Shown: piece by piece, positions 9,758 to 17,642 of the stretch
How positions within the stretch are numbered: the first letter of the stretch is position 1
How the letters are laid out: each line of letters starts with the position of its first letter
Source of the DNA: Anaerosomatales bacterium
Lineage (GTDB): Bacteria; Actinomycetota; Coriobacteriia; Anaerosomatales; SLCP01
DNA length: 51,865 bases
Assembly: GCA_029210645.1 (NCBI GenBank)
Contig: JARGFT010000007.1
Span: forward strand, 3,432 to 55,296
Reading direction: 5' to 3'
The notes under the pieces: generated by a model
Database searches by the model: none
Told to the model about the DNA's origin: nothing
What the model saw: only the letters and a program-made list of their open reading frames with translations
Made by a program: the position numbers and the translations under genes

Positions 9758-9766
9758 ATTCTACCA
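9758..9766 (-). promoter_or_regulatory. Candidate extended -10 promoter for murE
   Basis: On the minus strand the ftsI-murE gap reads TGGTAGAAT, matching the extended -10 pattern TGnTAnnnT. No convincing -35 is seen at 16-18 bp upstream, as expected for extended -10 promoters. Transcription would begin about 20 nt before the murE GTG. The same nine bases occur before aroC (49329-49337). Confidence 0.45.
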
Positions 9767-9780
9767 CGGGCATCTCGCGC

Positions 9781-11562
9781 TCACTGCGGGGCGTCCGCAG
9801 GTGTTGCCGTTTCGCTATCCGACCGCTCTCCGGCGCGTATGGAGGTCGGTGGGATCTTCAGGTGCGAGACCGCGAACGACGCCACCTCGGAGAAGGCCGG
9901 CGCCGCAACAACACCACCGTAGATAGCACCCTTCGGCTCATCGATGATGACGATCACGAGGACTTGCGGGTCGTCGGCGGGCAGGAATCCGGAGAACGAT
10001 CCGATGTACTTCCCGGCGGCGTATCCCCGGCCGTCCGTGCGCGCTTTCTGGGCCGTCCCGGTCTTACCCGCGACCTCGTAGCCGTCCACCGCAGCCGCGC
10101 CGCCGGTTCCCTCGGTGATGACCGCTGTCATCACTTCGCGCGTGGCTGCAGCCGCGTGCCGCGAGATCGCGCGCTTCTTCGGCCAGGTCGTCTGTACGCC
10201 GGAGTCCTCGGGGGCCTCGAGCAGGAAGTGCGGGGTCACGAGTTCTCCACCGTTGCCGATCGCCGAGAGTGCGCGAGCGAGCTGCAGTGGGGTCATGGAC
10301 ACCCCCTGCCCGAAGGGGATGTTCGCGATCGACGTCGCCGACCAGTTCTCCACTGCAGGCAGGTAGCCCACCGATTCACCCGGGAAGTCCACGCCGGTTG
10401 CCGCGGTGAACCCGAAGCGCTCCAGATAGTCGTAGAGCGGCTTCTCGCCGAGTGCCATGCCGAGTCTGACCGCACCGACGTTAGAGGAGTTCGTCACGAT
10501 ATCGGTGAGCGACCAGTTGACCGTGGGACGCGGGTGCGCCTCTTTGATGGTTCTCCCGCCGATCTTGAGTGTCGGCGGCAGTTCGAACATGCTCTCCGGT
10601 CCGAAGAGTCCTGCGTCGATGACGGCGGCCGCCGTGATGGACTTGAACGTCGAACCCGGCTCGTACACGTCCGTGACGGGCCTGTTCCGGTAGAACGACG
10701 CATCCGCCTCCCAGAAGCGGTTGGGATTGAAGCCGGGTACCGACGCCATGGCGAGGATCTCGCCGCTACGCGGATCCATCACCAGCACAGAGCCCGCCGC
10801 CGCACACCACTGCTCGACGGCCTGCTGCAGTGCTACCTGAGCCGTGTACTGGATGTCCTTGTCGATGGTGAGCACGATGTCTCTGCCGTCGACCGGGTCC
10901 TCGTAGTGCATCACTCCGCCCGGGATAGGACGCCCGAAGGGATCGCGCTCGGCCAGGACCGATCCCGGCTCTCCGGACAGGACGTCGTCGTAGTACTGTT
11001 CGAGTCCCCAGAGGCCGTCGCCATCGGTCCCGACGAAACCGAGAACCTGGGCCGCCAGCTCGCCCGAAGGATAGGCTCGCCGCGAGTCCTTCAGGATCCC
11101 GATCCCGCTCAGGCCGAGCGCCTCTACCGCCTCTGCCTGCTCGACCTCGACCTTGCGTGATACGTAGGCGAATCCGCTGTCCTTCTGGAGCCGCTCGGCA
11201 TACTCGGCCGTATCGCCCCCGAGCACGTGGGCGAGCGCCTCCGCCGTGCTCGTCGCGTCGGTGACGAACCGGGGGGACGCGTAGATAGTCCGGGCTTCGC
11301 GAGAGACCGCGAGCGGGTCGCCCTCACGGTCGTATATGGTGCCCCGTTTCGGTGCGATCTCGATGTCCCGGGTGCGCTGGGCGTACGCCTTCTCGGCATA
11401 CGCCGGAGCCGCGTAGACCTGGAGATAGACGAGGCGGGCGCCGATGGCGAGCAGACCGAGTGAGATCAGCACGAGTACCAGACCGTGGCGTTCGCGACCG
11501 GGGCGCCGTGCTGACCTGCGCTTAACCACCGGCACACCTCTTGCGCGCCGCGGCTTGTTCAT
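9781..11562 (-). CDS. ftsI: Septal penicillin-binding protein FtsI (PBP2/PBP3 class B transpeptidase)
   Basis: FtsI cross-links new septal peptidoglycan and forms the divisome synthase with FtsW. The 593-aa protein has a basic cytoplasmic N-terminus, one membrane anchor (about residues 28-48), the dimerisation region starting at RGTIYDREGDPLAVS, and a C-terminal transpeptidase domain. The active-site motifs are S304-T-F-K307, S359-S-N361 and K500-T-G502. No PASTA repeats follow the transpeptidase domain. ATG start, with ATGA overlapping the ftsL stop. Confidence 0.96.
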   Translation of the reverse strand: MNKPRRARGVPVVKRRSARRPGRERHGLVLVLISLGLLAIGARLVYLQVYAAPAYAEKAYAQRTRDIEIAPKRGTIYDREGDPLAVSREARTIYASPRFVTDATSTAEALAHVLGGDTAEYAERLQKDSGFAYVSRKVEVEQAEAVEALGLSGIGILKDSRRAYPSGELAAQVLGFVGTDGDGLWGLEQYYDDVLSGEPGSVLAERDPFGRPIPGGVMHYEDPVDGRDIVLTIDKDIQYTAQVALQQAVEQWCAAAGSVLVMDPRSGEILAMASVPGFNPNRFWEADASFYRNRPVTDVYEPGSTFKSITAAAVIDAGLFGPESMFELPPTLKIGGRTIKEAHPRPTVNWSLTDIVTNSSNVGAVRLGMALGEKPLYDYLERFGFTAATGVDFPGESVGYLPAVENWSATSIANIPFGQGVSMTPLQLARALSAIGNGGELVTPHFLLEAPEDSGVQTTWPKKRAISRHAAAATREVMTAVITEGTGGAAAVDGYEVAGKTGTAQKARTDGRGYAAGKYIGSFSGFLPADDPQVLVIVIIDEPKGAIYGGVVAAPAFSEVASFAVSHLKIPPTSIRAGERSDSETATPADAPQ

Positions 11563-12131
11563 CGTGACGACGCAAGCCCCGCATCGCCGACGAGGAGTAC
11601 CTGCGCCTCACCGGCGGTCATCCTCATGATGCTCGCCAACAGCCCGGCGATGCGTCCGGATGACACGGACACGTCCGACCCGGCGTACGCATATCGCGTG
11701 CCGGATTGATCACCTGGCGCTGCGGGCATCTCGATGTAGGCCACGTTGTGCGCCGAGCCCATGCGCATCGACGTCTCGGCGATGCCCTCGATGCGCGCAG
11801 GGGTCGCCAGTGCCGTGCGCTGTGCCTCCAGACGCTCACTGCGGATGCGCTCGCTCTCGATGTCCTTCCGGAGCACATTGGCGGTTAGCGAGGCCTCGGT
11901 TGCGCGCACCGTGAGCTCCACCCGCACCATCGCGACTGCGGAGACGAACACGATCACCGCGCATGCGACGCGGAACCCGCGCCTGCAGCGGGCGACCTCG
12001 GCGGCGCGAGATCGCGAAGGGGCACACTGTCGCGACCGGGCGGTGACAGGCCGTGTTGGGCGCACGAGGCGCAGACGCGGCGCCACCGCCGGGCTGCGGG
12101 GGTAGTCTCGTTTCCCTGCCGGCAACGCCAT
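11559..12131 (-). CDS. ftsL: FtsL-like septum formation protein
   Basis: Bitopic protein of 190 aa placed between rsmH and ftsI, the standard ftsL position. It has a long basic, Arg/Pro-rich cytoplasmic tail (residues 1-53), one membrane helix (about 54-70) and an extracytoplasmic coiled coil (about 74-110). A FtsL/DivIC-like PARIEGIAETSMRMG segment follows, then a C-terminal tail longer than usual. The start chosen is the ATG preceded by GGAGG at 7-nt spacing; a longer frame would overlap rsmH and has no good ribosome site. FtsL recruits FtsI/FtsW with FtsB and FtsQ. Sequence similarity in this family is weak, so the call rests on topology and position. Confidence 0.85.
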   Translation of the reverse strand: MALPAGKRDYPRSPAVAPRLRLVRPTRPVTARSRQCAPSRSRAAEVARCRRGFRVACAVIVFVSAVAMVRVELTVRATEASLTANVLRKDIESERIRSERLEAQRTALATPARIEGIAETSMRMGSAHNVAYIEMPAAPGDQSGTRYAYAGSDVSVSSGRIAGLLASIMRMTAGEAQVLLVGDAGLASSR

Positions 12132-12172
12132 CTCTGCACCTCCGTCCTTTAGTCTCTGTCGCGCGTCCGCGC

Positions 12173-13108
12173 TCACACTCTCTCTGCGGCCCGCAGCTTC
12201 GCGCTGCGCGCACGAGGGTTCTCCTCTATTTCCTGCGGCCCGGGAACGACCGGGCGTCGTGTCACGATCCGGAGTACCGGCACCTTGCCGCACGTGCAGA
12301 CGGGTAACTCGGGTGGACATTCGCAGCCCGAGGCCAGCTCTGAGAAGACGCGCTTGACGACCCGGTCCTCAAGCGAGTGGTAACTGATGACGACGATCCG
12401 CCCGCCGGGAACGAGCCATCTGACGGCCGAGCGCAGTCCCTGCTCGAGAACGTCTATCTCGTGGTTGACCTCGATGCGCAGGGCCTGGAATGTCCTGCGC
12501 CCCGGGTGCGGGCCGCCCCTGCGTGCGGAAGCCGGGACCGCGTCTTTGATGATCCCGACGAGCTCGGCGGTGGTCTGTACGGGACGGCGGGCCCGCGCGG
12601 CTACGATGAATGCTGCGATGCGCGAGGCCCACCGTTCCTCACCGTACTCCCGGATGATCCGCGTCAGCTCTGCTTCCGAAAACGTGTTCACGACATCGGC
12701 AGCGGTGAGGCCGCCTCCTGCCGGATCCATCCGCATATCGAGCGGCGCCTCGTCATGGTAGGAGAAGCCGCGTTCGACCACGTCAAGCTGGGGCGAGGAA
12801 ACCCCGAGGTCGAAGAGGAACCCATCCGCGTACGCTATGCCCGCCTCGGACAGGAGGCGGTCGAGCTCGGAGAAGTTGCCCTTCTTCAGGATGATTTGCC
12901 GGCCGAGGCGGAGTGTGTCTGCTGCTGCGATGAGTGCTGCGTCATCTTGATCGATCCCCACCAGTGTCCCGGTGGGTGCTATGGAGTCTGCTATCCGCTT
13001 CGCGTGTCCTGCCCCGCCTAAGGTACAGTCGACGACGATCGAACCGGGGTGCAACGATAGGTACTTCGTGACCTCGGCCGGCAAAACTGGGGTGTGCCGG
13101 TATTCCAT
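12173..13108 (-). CDS. rsmH: 16S rRNA (cytosine1402-N4)-methyltransferase RsmH (MraW)
   Basis: RsmH uses S-adenosylmethionine to methylate N4 of C1402 in 16S rRNA. The start MEYRHTPVLPAEV is the conserved family N-terminus, giving 311 aa; a 31-residue upstream extension overlaps mraZ and is rejected. Motifs seen: DCTLGGAGHAKRI and GIDQD (cofactor binding), DLGVSSPQLD, RGFSYHDEAPLDMRMD, and the C-terminal YHSLEDRVVK. It begins 11 nt after the mraZ stop, in the usual mraZ-rsmH-ftsL order. A string of cysteines (GCECPPELPVCTCGK) near the C-terminus is typical of many Gram-positive RsmH proteins. Confidence 0.96.
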   Translation of the reverse strand: MEYRHTPVLPAEVTKYLSLHPGSIVVDCTLGGAGHAKRIADSIAPTGTLVGIDQDDAALIAAADTLRLGRQIILKKGNFSELDRLLSEAGIAYADGFLFDLGVSSPQLDVVERGFSYHDEAPLDMRMDPAGGGLTAADVVNTFSEAELTRIIREYGEERWASRIAAFIVAARARRPVQTTAELVGIIKDAVPASARRGGPHPGRRTFQALRIEVNHEIDVLEQGLRSAVRWLVPGGRIVVISYHSLEDRVVKRVFSELASGCECPPELPVCTCGKVPVLRIVTRRPVVPGPQEIEENPRARSAKLRAAERV

Positions 13109-13119
13109 TCTCAATGTCC

Positions 13120-13557
13120 CTAGAGCAAACCCGAATCGGCAAGCTCCCTGGCGAGGTCTTCGATCGAGCCCTCGGCCTCGCCCGTCTGATACGCGGTCCA
13201 TGCGTCGGCGTCCCAGATCTCGATACGGTTGCCGTTACCGGTGACCGCGACATCCTTGTTCAAGCGTGCATATTCGCGCAGATTGCCAGGCAGGCTCACA
13301 CGGCCGGCCGAGTCGAACTCGGTCTCGACAGCACCGGTCGTAAAGAACCTGCGGACCTTGCGGATGCGGGGATCGAAGTCCTCCCGGGAGACCAGCTCTT
13401 CCACGAACGCGTTGTACTCCTCGGCGGGGTACACGTAGAGGCACTCGTCGAGACCCTTGGCGATGACGAGCTTGCCCGTCATCGCTCCACGGAACTTCGC
13501 GGGCAGTGAAACGCGTCCCTTGGCGTCCAGCGTGTGCTGGTAGTCGCCCAGAAACAT
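13120..13557 (-). CDS. mraZ: Transcriptional regulator MraZ
   Basis: MraZ is the first gene of most dcw clusters and, in the species studied, a DNA-binding protein that represses its own operon. The 145-aa protein has two AbrB-like half-domains, each with the family signature: DAKGRVSLPAKFR at 11-23 and DSAGRVSLPGNLRE at about 82-95. ATG start preceded by GGGAGG. The promoter region 80-130 bp upstream contains repeated TGGGA boxes like known MraZ targets, so autoregulation is likely here too. Confidence 0.97.
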   Translation of the reverse strand: MFLGDYQHTLDAKGRVSLPAKFRGAMTGKLVIAKGLDECLYVYPAEEYNAFVEELVSREDFDPRIRKVRRFFTTGAVETEFDSAGRVSLPGNLREYARLNKDVAVTGNGNRIEIWDADAWTAYQTGEAEGSIEDLARELADSGLL

Positions 13558-13637
13558 CTCCGCGTGCCCTCCCCTGCTCCTCCCGCGGCGCCCCGTGCAG
13601 CTCGTGTGTGCCGGTGACGTCGTCCCTGATGCACCAC

Positions 13638-13666
13638 ACTGTATGACACTTCATCCCACCGCGCAA
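13638..13666 (-). promoter_or_regulatory. Putative dcw operon promoter upstream of mraZ
   Basis: On the minus strand TTGCGC (-35, 13666-13661) and TACAGT (-10, 13643-13638) are separated by exactly 17 bp. Transcription would start near 13631, leaving a leader of about 73 nt before the mraZ ATG. One TGGGATGAA box lies inside the spacer, so a bound protein would block RNA polymerase. Confidence 0.6.
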
Positions 13667-13690
13667 TACTTTTGTGGGAATTCATCCCAC
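13650..13690 (-). promoter_or_regulatory. Candidate MraZ operator boxes
   Basis: The minus-strand 10-mer GTGGGATGAA occurs twice, at 13690-13681 and 13659-13650, 31 bp apart (about three helical turns). The upstream copy is also half of an inverted repeat GTGGGA-TGAAT-TCCCAC (13674-13690). TGGGA-type boxes are the established MraZ recognition elements, usually as closely spaced direct repeats. Here three boxes occur in mixed orientation with wider spacing. The rest of the gene-free stretch 13558-13914 holds the mraZ leader, these sites and, on the plus strand, the promoter at 13843-13872. Confidence 0.6.
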
Positions 13691-13842
13691 TAATCTACAC
13701 ATCGTCACATCCGGAGCCCGGGTTGAGCGCTGACTTCATTCCTCCAGCGCGAACCGCACCACCGCCGGGAGCGTCTATAGGAAAGGAACGGGAAGGGAAT
13801 CGGCCTTGACAGCGGAATCCAACGACCAGGGACATGCACAGG

Positions 13843-13872
13843 TTGCCCGCCGCGCGCGTGAGCGAGTAGAAT
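13843..13872 (+). promoter_or_regulatory. Putative promoter of the plus-strand small-protein/DUF4349 operon
   Basis: TTGCCC (13843-13848) and TAGAAT (13867-13872) are 18 bp apart. Transcription would start near 13879, about 36 nt before the ATG at 13915. The promoter is divergent from the mraZ promoter, some 170 bp away. Confidence 0.5.
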
Positions 13873-13914
13873 CATCTGCAGGTAATTCGGGCGATACGGA
13901 GGTGACACTCCCTG

Positions 13915-14049
13915 ATGACGGCGAACATCGCAGGTGCCCTGTTCAACACTCTGGTCCTGATCTTCTTTGTCGTAGTGGCTATCGGCGTTGCGCTCGGCGC
14001 GTACGCGGCAACACAGATGAAGAAGATGGAGGAGAAGATCCAGAAGTAG
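13915..14049 (+). CDS. Small single-pass membrane protein, 44 aa
   Basis: A 45-codon frame starting at ATG, preceded by GGAGGTG with a spacing of about 9 nt. The peptide has a polar N-terminus, one hydrophobic helix (about residues 7-29, FNTLVLIFFVVVAIGVALGAY) and a short charged tail rich in Lys and Glu (MKKMEEKIQK), an architecture typical of small membrane proteins. No family is recognised. It has a plausible promoter of its own and lies 97 nt before the DUF4349 lipoprotein gene, with which it may be co-transcribed. An imperfect hairpin between the two genes (about 14098-14129) is too weak to call a terminator. Confidence 0.6.
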   Translation: MTANIAGALFNTLVLIFFVVVAIGVALGAYAATQMKKMEEKIQK

Positions 14050-14146
14050 CGCCTCCTCTCCGCGTATGGCCCGGACGCCCTCCCGCCGAGATCGGTGACG
14101 GGGGCGTTCGCTTGTTCGGGCGAACCCCGATGACGGGAGGCACATG

Positions 14147-15172
14147 ATGAAACGCACATCACGCCGAGATGCACGTAGAGCCCGATGGGCGATTGTCATC
14201 GCTGTTGTTCTCGGCGTCTCACTGCTCGCCTCGTGCGGCTTCGTGGCGAGCAGCGGGCCCGAGGAAGGAGCCGTGACCGACACCTGGCAGATGACCGCCG
14301 ACGAGATGGGGGCCGGCTACGGGGACGGCGCCGAGTACTCGCGCGATTCGCTCGCCGTCTCTCCACAAAGCCCCATCGAGCCGCCGGTCGCCGGTTCAGG
14401 CGAGGACGCATCGACCGTCCCTCCTGACGAGCGATACGTCATCCGGTCCGTCGGACTCCGCATCCAGGTCGACCAGGTCGCCGATGCCATCGAGCAGGTC
14501 CGCGACGAGGTAGCGAAGGTCGAGGGGATCATCACCGGTGTCCAGGTGAGCACGGACGAGGACATCCCGATCTATCGCTACGAGGCGACCGGCGCTCTCG
14601 CCGACGGCGCGCCGCTGCGGGGCTTCGTGGTGGCCCGCATCCCCGCGCACTCTCTCGAGGCCTTCGTCGAGTCTGTCTCGGCCCTGGGCACCGTGCAGCG
14701 CCAGGCCGAGGACGAGAGCGACGTCACCCAGGAGCACATCGACCTGTCCGCGCGACTCGAGAACCTGAAGGCCCAGGAGCAGCGGTTGCGTGACTTCTTC
14801 GACGAGGCAGAGAAAGTCGAGGAGATGCTCGCGATCGAAGAGCAGCTCGGACGCGTCCGGGGCGAGATCGAATCCTTGAGCGCCCAGATCGCCTACCTGG
14901 AACGCCAGTCGGCCATGGCCACCGTTACGGTCGAGCTCGCCGGCGTCCCGCCGGTCGTCAGTCCGGTCGGGCCCGATTGGGGCTTCGTGCGCGCCATCAC
15001 CCAGGGCATCCGTGGGTTCGTCGGCACGATCAACGCCATGATCGTCGTTGCGATGAGCGCACTCCCGCTCGTCGTGGTCGCCATCGTCGTCTGGCTCGTC
15101 ATCCGGGCGCTCCTCCGCCGGCGGCGTTCCACTGCACCGGATGACTCGTCCCCGCCGGAGCCCATGGCGTGA
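14147..15172 (+). CDS. DUF4349 domain lipoprotein
   Basis: Putative envelope lipoprotein of 341 aa. It has a basic N-terminus, a hydrophobic signal and a lipobox LLASC around residue 27, so lipid-anchored export is expected. The body matches the DUF4349 pattern: a beta-rich domain (RYVIRSVGLRIQVD to GFVVARIPAHSLEAFVESV), then a heptad-rich coiled coil (about residues 200-260, SARLENLKAQEQRLRDFF and QLGRVRGEIESLSAQIAYLE). A C-terminal membrane helix (about 295-318) and a basic tail follow. Function of the family is unknown. ATG at 14147 is 6 nt from GGAGG; ATG at 14144 is an alternative with a 3-nt gap. The stop overlaps the next gene's GTG. Confidence 0.85.
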   Translation: MKRTSRRDARRARWAIVIAVVLGVSLLASCGFVASSGPEEGAVTDTWQMTADEMGAGYGDGAEYSRDSLAVSPQSPIEPPVAGSGEDASTVPPDERYVIRSVGLRIQVDQVADAIEQVRDEVAKVEGIITGVQVSTDEDIPIYRYEATGALADGAPLRGFVVARIPAHSLEAFVESVSALGTVQRQAEDESDVTQEHIDLSARLENLKAQEQRLRDFFDEAEKVEEMLAIEEQLGRVRGEIESLSAQIAYLERQSAMATVTVELAGVPPVVSPVGPDWGFVRAITQGIRGFVGTINAMIVVAMSALPLVVVAIVVWLVIRALLRRRRSTAPDDSSPPEPMA

Positions 15173-15420
15173 TCCGCCCGAGCTTCAGACTGCCGCTGTG
15201 GGCGGCGGTGGCACTGCCCGCCGCCGCCTACGTGCTGCGTTCTCTCATCCGTGGCGGCGACTTCGCACCGGACCTGCCGGGTGACGCCATCGCTTACGGG
15301 CTCCTCGCCCTCGTCGTGCTCGCCGTCTGGCTAGCCAGAACGCGCTCTGCGGATTCCGTGGACGACGAGCTGCCCGGCGAGGTGGACGAGGAACACGACT
15401 CCCCCGGCGAGGAGCGGTAG
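15169..15420 (+). CDS. Small two-helix membrane protein, 83 aa (unknown function)
   Basis: GTG start, with GTGA overlapping the stop of the DUF4349 gene, so the pair is probably translationally coupled. The predicted protein has two membrane helices (about residues 8-25 and 38-56) and a very acidic C-terminal tail of about 25 residues. No family is recognised. Its last 90 bp overlap, antisense, the end of another possible small membrane protein on the minus strand (15331-15588); both frames have high third-position GC. I favour this frame slightly because of the coupling. Confidence 0.6.
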   Translation: MIRPSFRLPLWAAVALPAAAYVLRSLIRGGDFAPDLPGDAIAYGLLALVVLAVWLARTRSADSVDDELPGEVDEEHDSPGEER

Positions 15421-15588
15421 CAGCACGACATCCTCCATCAGGTCCAGGGCTTCCACCCCCGGAGCGCCCGCTCCTCCCACCGCGGTAAGCCAACCCCCGA
15501 GAGCGACCCCGATCCCCGCACCGACTCCCCACGTAGCAGCCCAGAAGAGCGCCCGGAGAGCCGGTCTGATCGCAGACGAGGCGGCCAC
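15331..15588 (-). CDS. Possible small membrane protein, 85 aa, downstream of the permease operon
   Basis: GTG start 7 nt after the stop of the second permease gene, which would make it the last gene of the transporter operon. The product is Gly/Ala-rich with two or three hydrophobic stretches (about 14-35 and 52-75) and no cysteines. No family is recognised. The ribosome site is weak (AGAG before the start), and the 3' third is antisense to the plus-strand gene 15169-15420. Existence of the protein is uncertain. Confidence 0.45.
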   Translation of the reverse strand: MAASSAIRPALRALFWAATWGVGAGIGVALGGWLTAVGGAGAPGVEALDLMEDVVLLPLLAGGVVFLVHLAGQLVVHGIRRARSG

Positions 15589-15595
15589 GGGTTCT

Positions 15596-16549
15596 CTACG
15601 CCTTTTCGTACGGCTTGCCCACGGCAGCCGGAGCCACCGCTCGGCCGACCACGCCGGCCAGCACGATGACGGTCAGTACGTAAGGCAGCATCAGGAAGAA
15701 CTGCGACGGGATTCTGATCACGTCCCTAAAGAGCTGTAGTTTGATCTGGAGCGCGTCAGCGAACCCGAAGAGCAGCGATGCCAGGTAGCTGCCCGCGGGT
15801 GTCCAGCGCCCGAAGATGTTCGCCGCAAGCGCGATGAATCCCCGGCCGTTGGTCATGTTCTCCGTGAACGACCCGACCTGCTCGAGCGTGAGATTCGCTC
15901 CGGCGAGTCCGCCAAGGGCACCGCTCACGATGACTGCGGAGTACCGTCCCCGGATGACGCTGATGCCGACGGTGTCGGCCGCGCGGGGGTGCTCGCCAAG
16001 GGCGCGCAGGCGCAGGCCCCAGCGCGTGTTGAACAGAGCCCACTGCCCGACAACCGCGATGATGATCGCCAGGTAGACGATGGGCGTGTAGCTGAACACG
16101 ATCGTGTCCACCCACCGCCACACACTCCCGAGCACTCCTTGGGTCGGGCCGTTGATGCTGAAGACCGGCATCAATCTGGCGACCGGGTCGGTCGTTCCGG
16201 GATGCCCGATGATCACTTCCATCAGAAAGCCCGTCAGACCCAGCGAGAGGATGTTGATCGCCGTACCGGAGACTACCTGGTCGGTACGTAGCGTGATCGA
16301 TGCGAATGCGTGGACGAGCGCCAGGCCCATTCCCGAGAGCATGGCTATGAGCGCGCCGAGCCACGGACTTCCCGTGTACATCGTGCCGATGACGCCCATG
16401 AAGGCGCCGAAGAGCATCATGCCCTCGAGAGCGATGTTGACGATGCCCGAACGTTCGCAGATCGTGCCGCCGATCGCGGCGAGCGCCAGTGGCGTCGCCA
16501 TGCGGATCGCCGAGGCGAACAGGTCCGGCGTGAAGATATCAGCCAGCAT
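15596..16549 (-). CDS. Nucleoside-type ABC transporter permease (NupQ-like, BPD_transp_2)
   Basis: Polytopic 317-aa membrane protein of the branched-chain-type permease family (BPD_transp_2), subgroup found with BMP lipoproteins. The N-terminus ATPLALAAIGGTICERSGIVNIALEGMML carries the conserved E-R-x-G-x-x-N-I-x-x-E-G motif typical of the second permease of nucleoside importers. GALGGLAGANLTLEQVGSFTENMTNGRGFIALAANIFGRW is the conserved cytoplasmic loop contacting the ATPase. The ATG start is 11 bp inside the upstream permease gene. It should form the heterodimeric channel with the 16539-17642 product. Confidence 0.9.
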   Translation of the reverse strand: MLADIFTPDLFASAIRMATPLALAAIGGTICERSGIVNIALEGMMLFGAFMGVIGTMYTGSPWLGALIAMLSGMGLALVHAFASITLRTDQVVSGTAINILSLGLTGFLMEVIIGHPGTTDPVARLMPVFSINGPTQGVLGSVWRWVDTIVFSYTPIVYLAIIIAVVGQWALFNTRWGLRLRALGEHPRAADTVGISVIRGRYSAVIVSGALGGLAGANLTLEQVGSFTENMTNGRGFIALAANIFGRWTPAGSYLASLLFGFADALQIKLQLFRDVIRIPSQFFLMLPYVLTVIVLAGVVGRAVAPAAVGKPYEKA

Positions 16550-17642
16550 TCTCTGCCGCCCCCCTTCGTCCGGTGCGGCCTATGATCCACCGGGCGATCT
16601 GTTCGGCAGCCACCAGGAAGATGATCAGCGCCTGGATGATGAGGATGACTTTCTGAGGCACATCGGCCTCAAGCTGCATGGTGCCGCCGCCTGCCGAGAG
16701 CCCACCGAAGAGGATCGCGGCGGCGATCACTCCGATCGGATTGTTCTTGGCGAGCAGAGCGACGGCAATGCCGGTAAAACCGAAGCCCGCCGAGAACTGG
16801 TCGAACAGGCGCATGTGCACGCCCATCACCTCGGTCACCCCGGCCAATCCGGCAAGCGCACCCGAGATGCAGAGTGCCTTGATGGTGGTTGCCGACACCG
16901 AGATGCCGCCGGTCTCAGAAGCCCAGGGGTTGTAGCCGACGGCGCGCGACTCGTAGCCGAGCGAAGTGTACTTCAGCACCCACCAGATGAAGAACGCCAG
17001 TACCACCGCCACCACGAATCCCAGGTGTACGCGGGAGGGCGTGAGGAACGGCAGGATCTCGTGCATCTTCGGAAGCGTTGACTCGACGGGCAGACGGTTC
17101 GTCTGGGGTATCTGTCCCTCGGCCTTCAGCGGACCGGTGACCAGCCACGACACGATGTAGCGCCCGATGTAGGTGAACATCATCGTGGTGATGACCTCGT
17201 GGGCCCCGACCTTCGCCTTGAGCAGCGCGGGGACGAACGCCCACGCGGCCCCGATGGCGGCACCTGCGACGAGCATCAGGATGATGTTGAACGGCCGTGG
17301 CATCCCGGCGAGCACGATGCCCAGCCACGCCGCCGAGAGGCCGCCCATGAAGAGCTGGCCCTCGGCTCCGATGTTGAACAGCCCCGCCCGGAAGCCGTAT
17401 GCGACGGCCAGTCCGGTGAACATGAGCGGGGTTGACCGCAGCATCGTCTCACCAATCTGGCGGCCGCTGCCAAAGGCACCCTTGAACATCGCCGCGTACG
17501 CAGCCAGCGGATCGAATCCTGCGATGAGCATGATGACCGAGCCGATGATTGCGGCGATGGCGACCGAGACCAGAGGGACAGCCAGCTCTCTCAGGACCGT
17601 CGCCAGCCTGCTCGAGGACTGTACACGCACCAGCTCAGGCAT
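16539..17642 (-). CDS. Nucleoside-type ABC transporter permease (NupP-like, BPD_transp_2)
   Basis: Membrane protein of 367 aa, about eight to nine helices, partner of the 15596-16549 permease. It shows the family segments RSTPLMFTGLAVAYGFRAGLFNIGAEGQL (conserved FNIGxEGQ motif), the AKVGAHEVITTMMFTYIG loop, and SGALAGLAGVTEVMGVHMR near the C-terminus. It has a short periplasmic insertion (LKAEGQIPQTNRLPVESTLPK). ATG start 8 bp inside the end of the ATPase gene; the operon order ATPase-permease-permease is the usual one. Confidence 0.9.
   Translation of the reverse strand: MPELVRVQSSSRLATVLRELAVPLVSVAIAAIIGSVIMLIAGFDPLAAYAAMFKGAFGSGRQIGETMLRSTPLMFTGLAVAYGFRAGLFNIGAEGQLFMGGLSAAWLGIVLAGMPRPFNIILMLVAGAAIGAAWAFVPALLKAKVGAHEVITTMMFTYIGRYIVSWLVTGPLKAEGQIPQTNRLPVESTLPKMHEILPFLTPSRVHLGFVVAVVLAFFIWWVLKYTSLGYESRAVGYNPWASETGGISVSATTIKALCISGALAGLAGVTEVMGVHMRLFDQFSAGFGFTGIAVALLAKNNPIGVIAAAILFGGLSAGGGTMQLEADVPQKVILIIQALIIFLVAAEQIARWIIGRTGRRGAAENAG

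Noticed and set aside
13806-13811. Perfect -35 consensus TTGACA
   Set aside because: No acceptable -10 at 16-18 bp downstream; the TTGCCC/TAGAAT pair nearby fits better.
13806-14147. Plus-strand frame of 113 codons overlapping the 44-aa gene
   Set aside because: No ribosome site, no hydrophobic pattern; the shorter overlapping frame has both.
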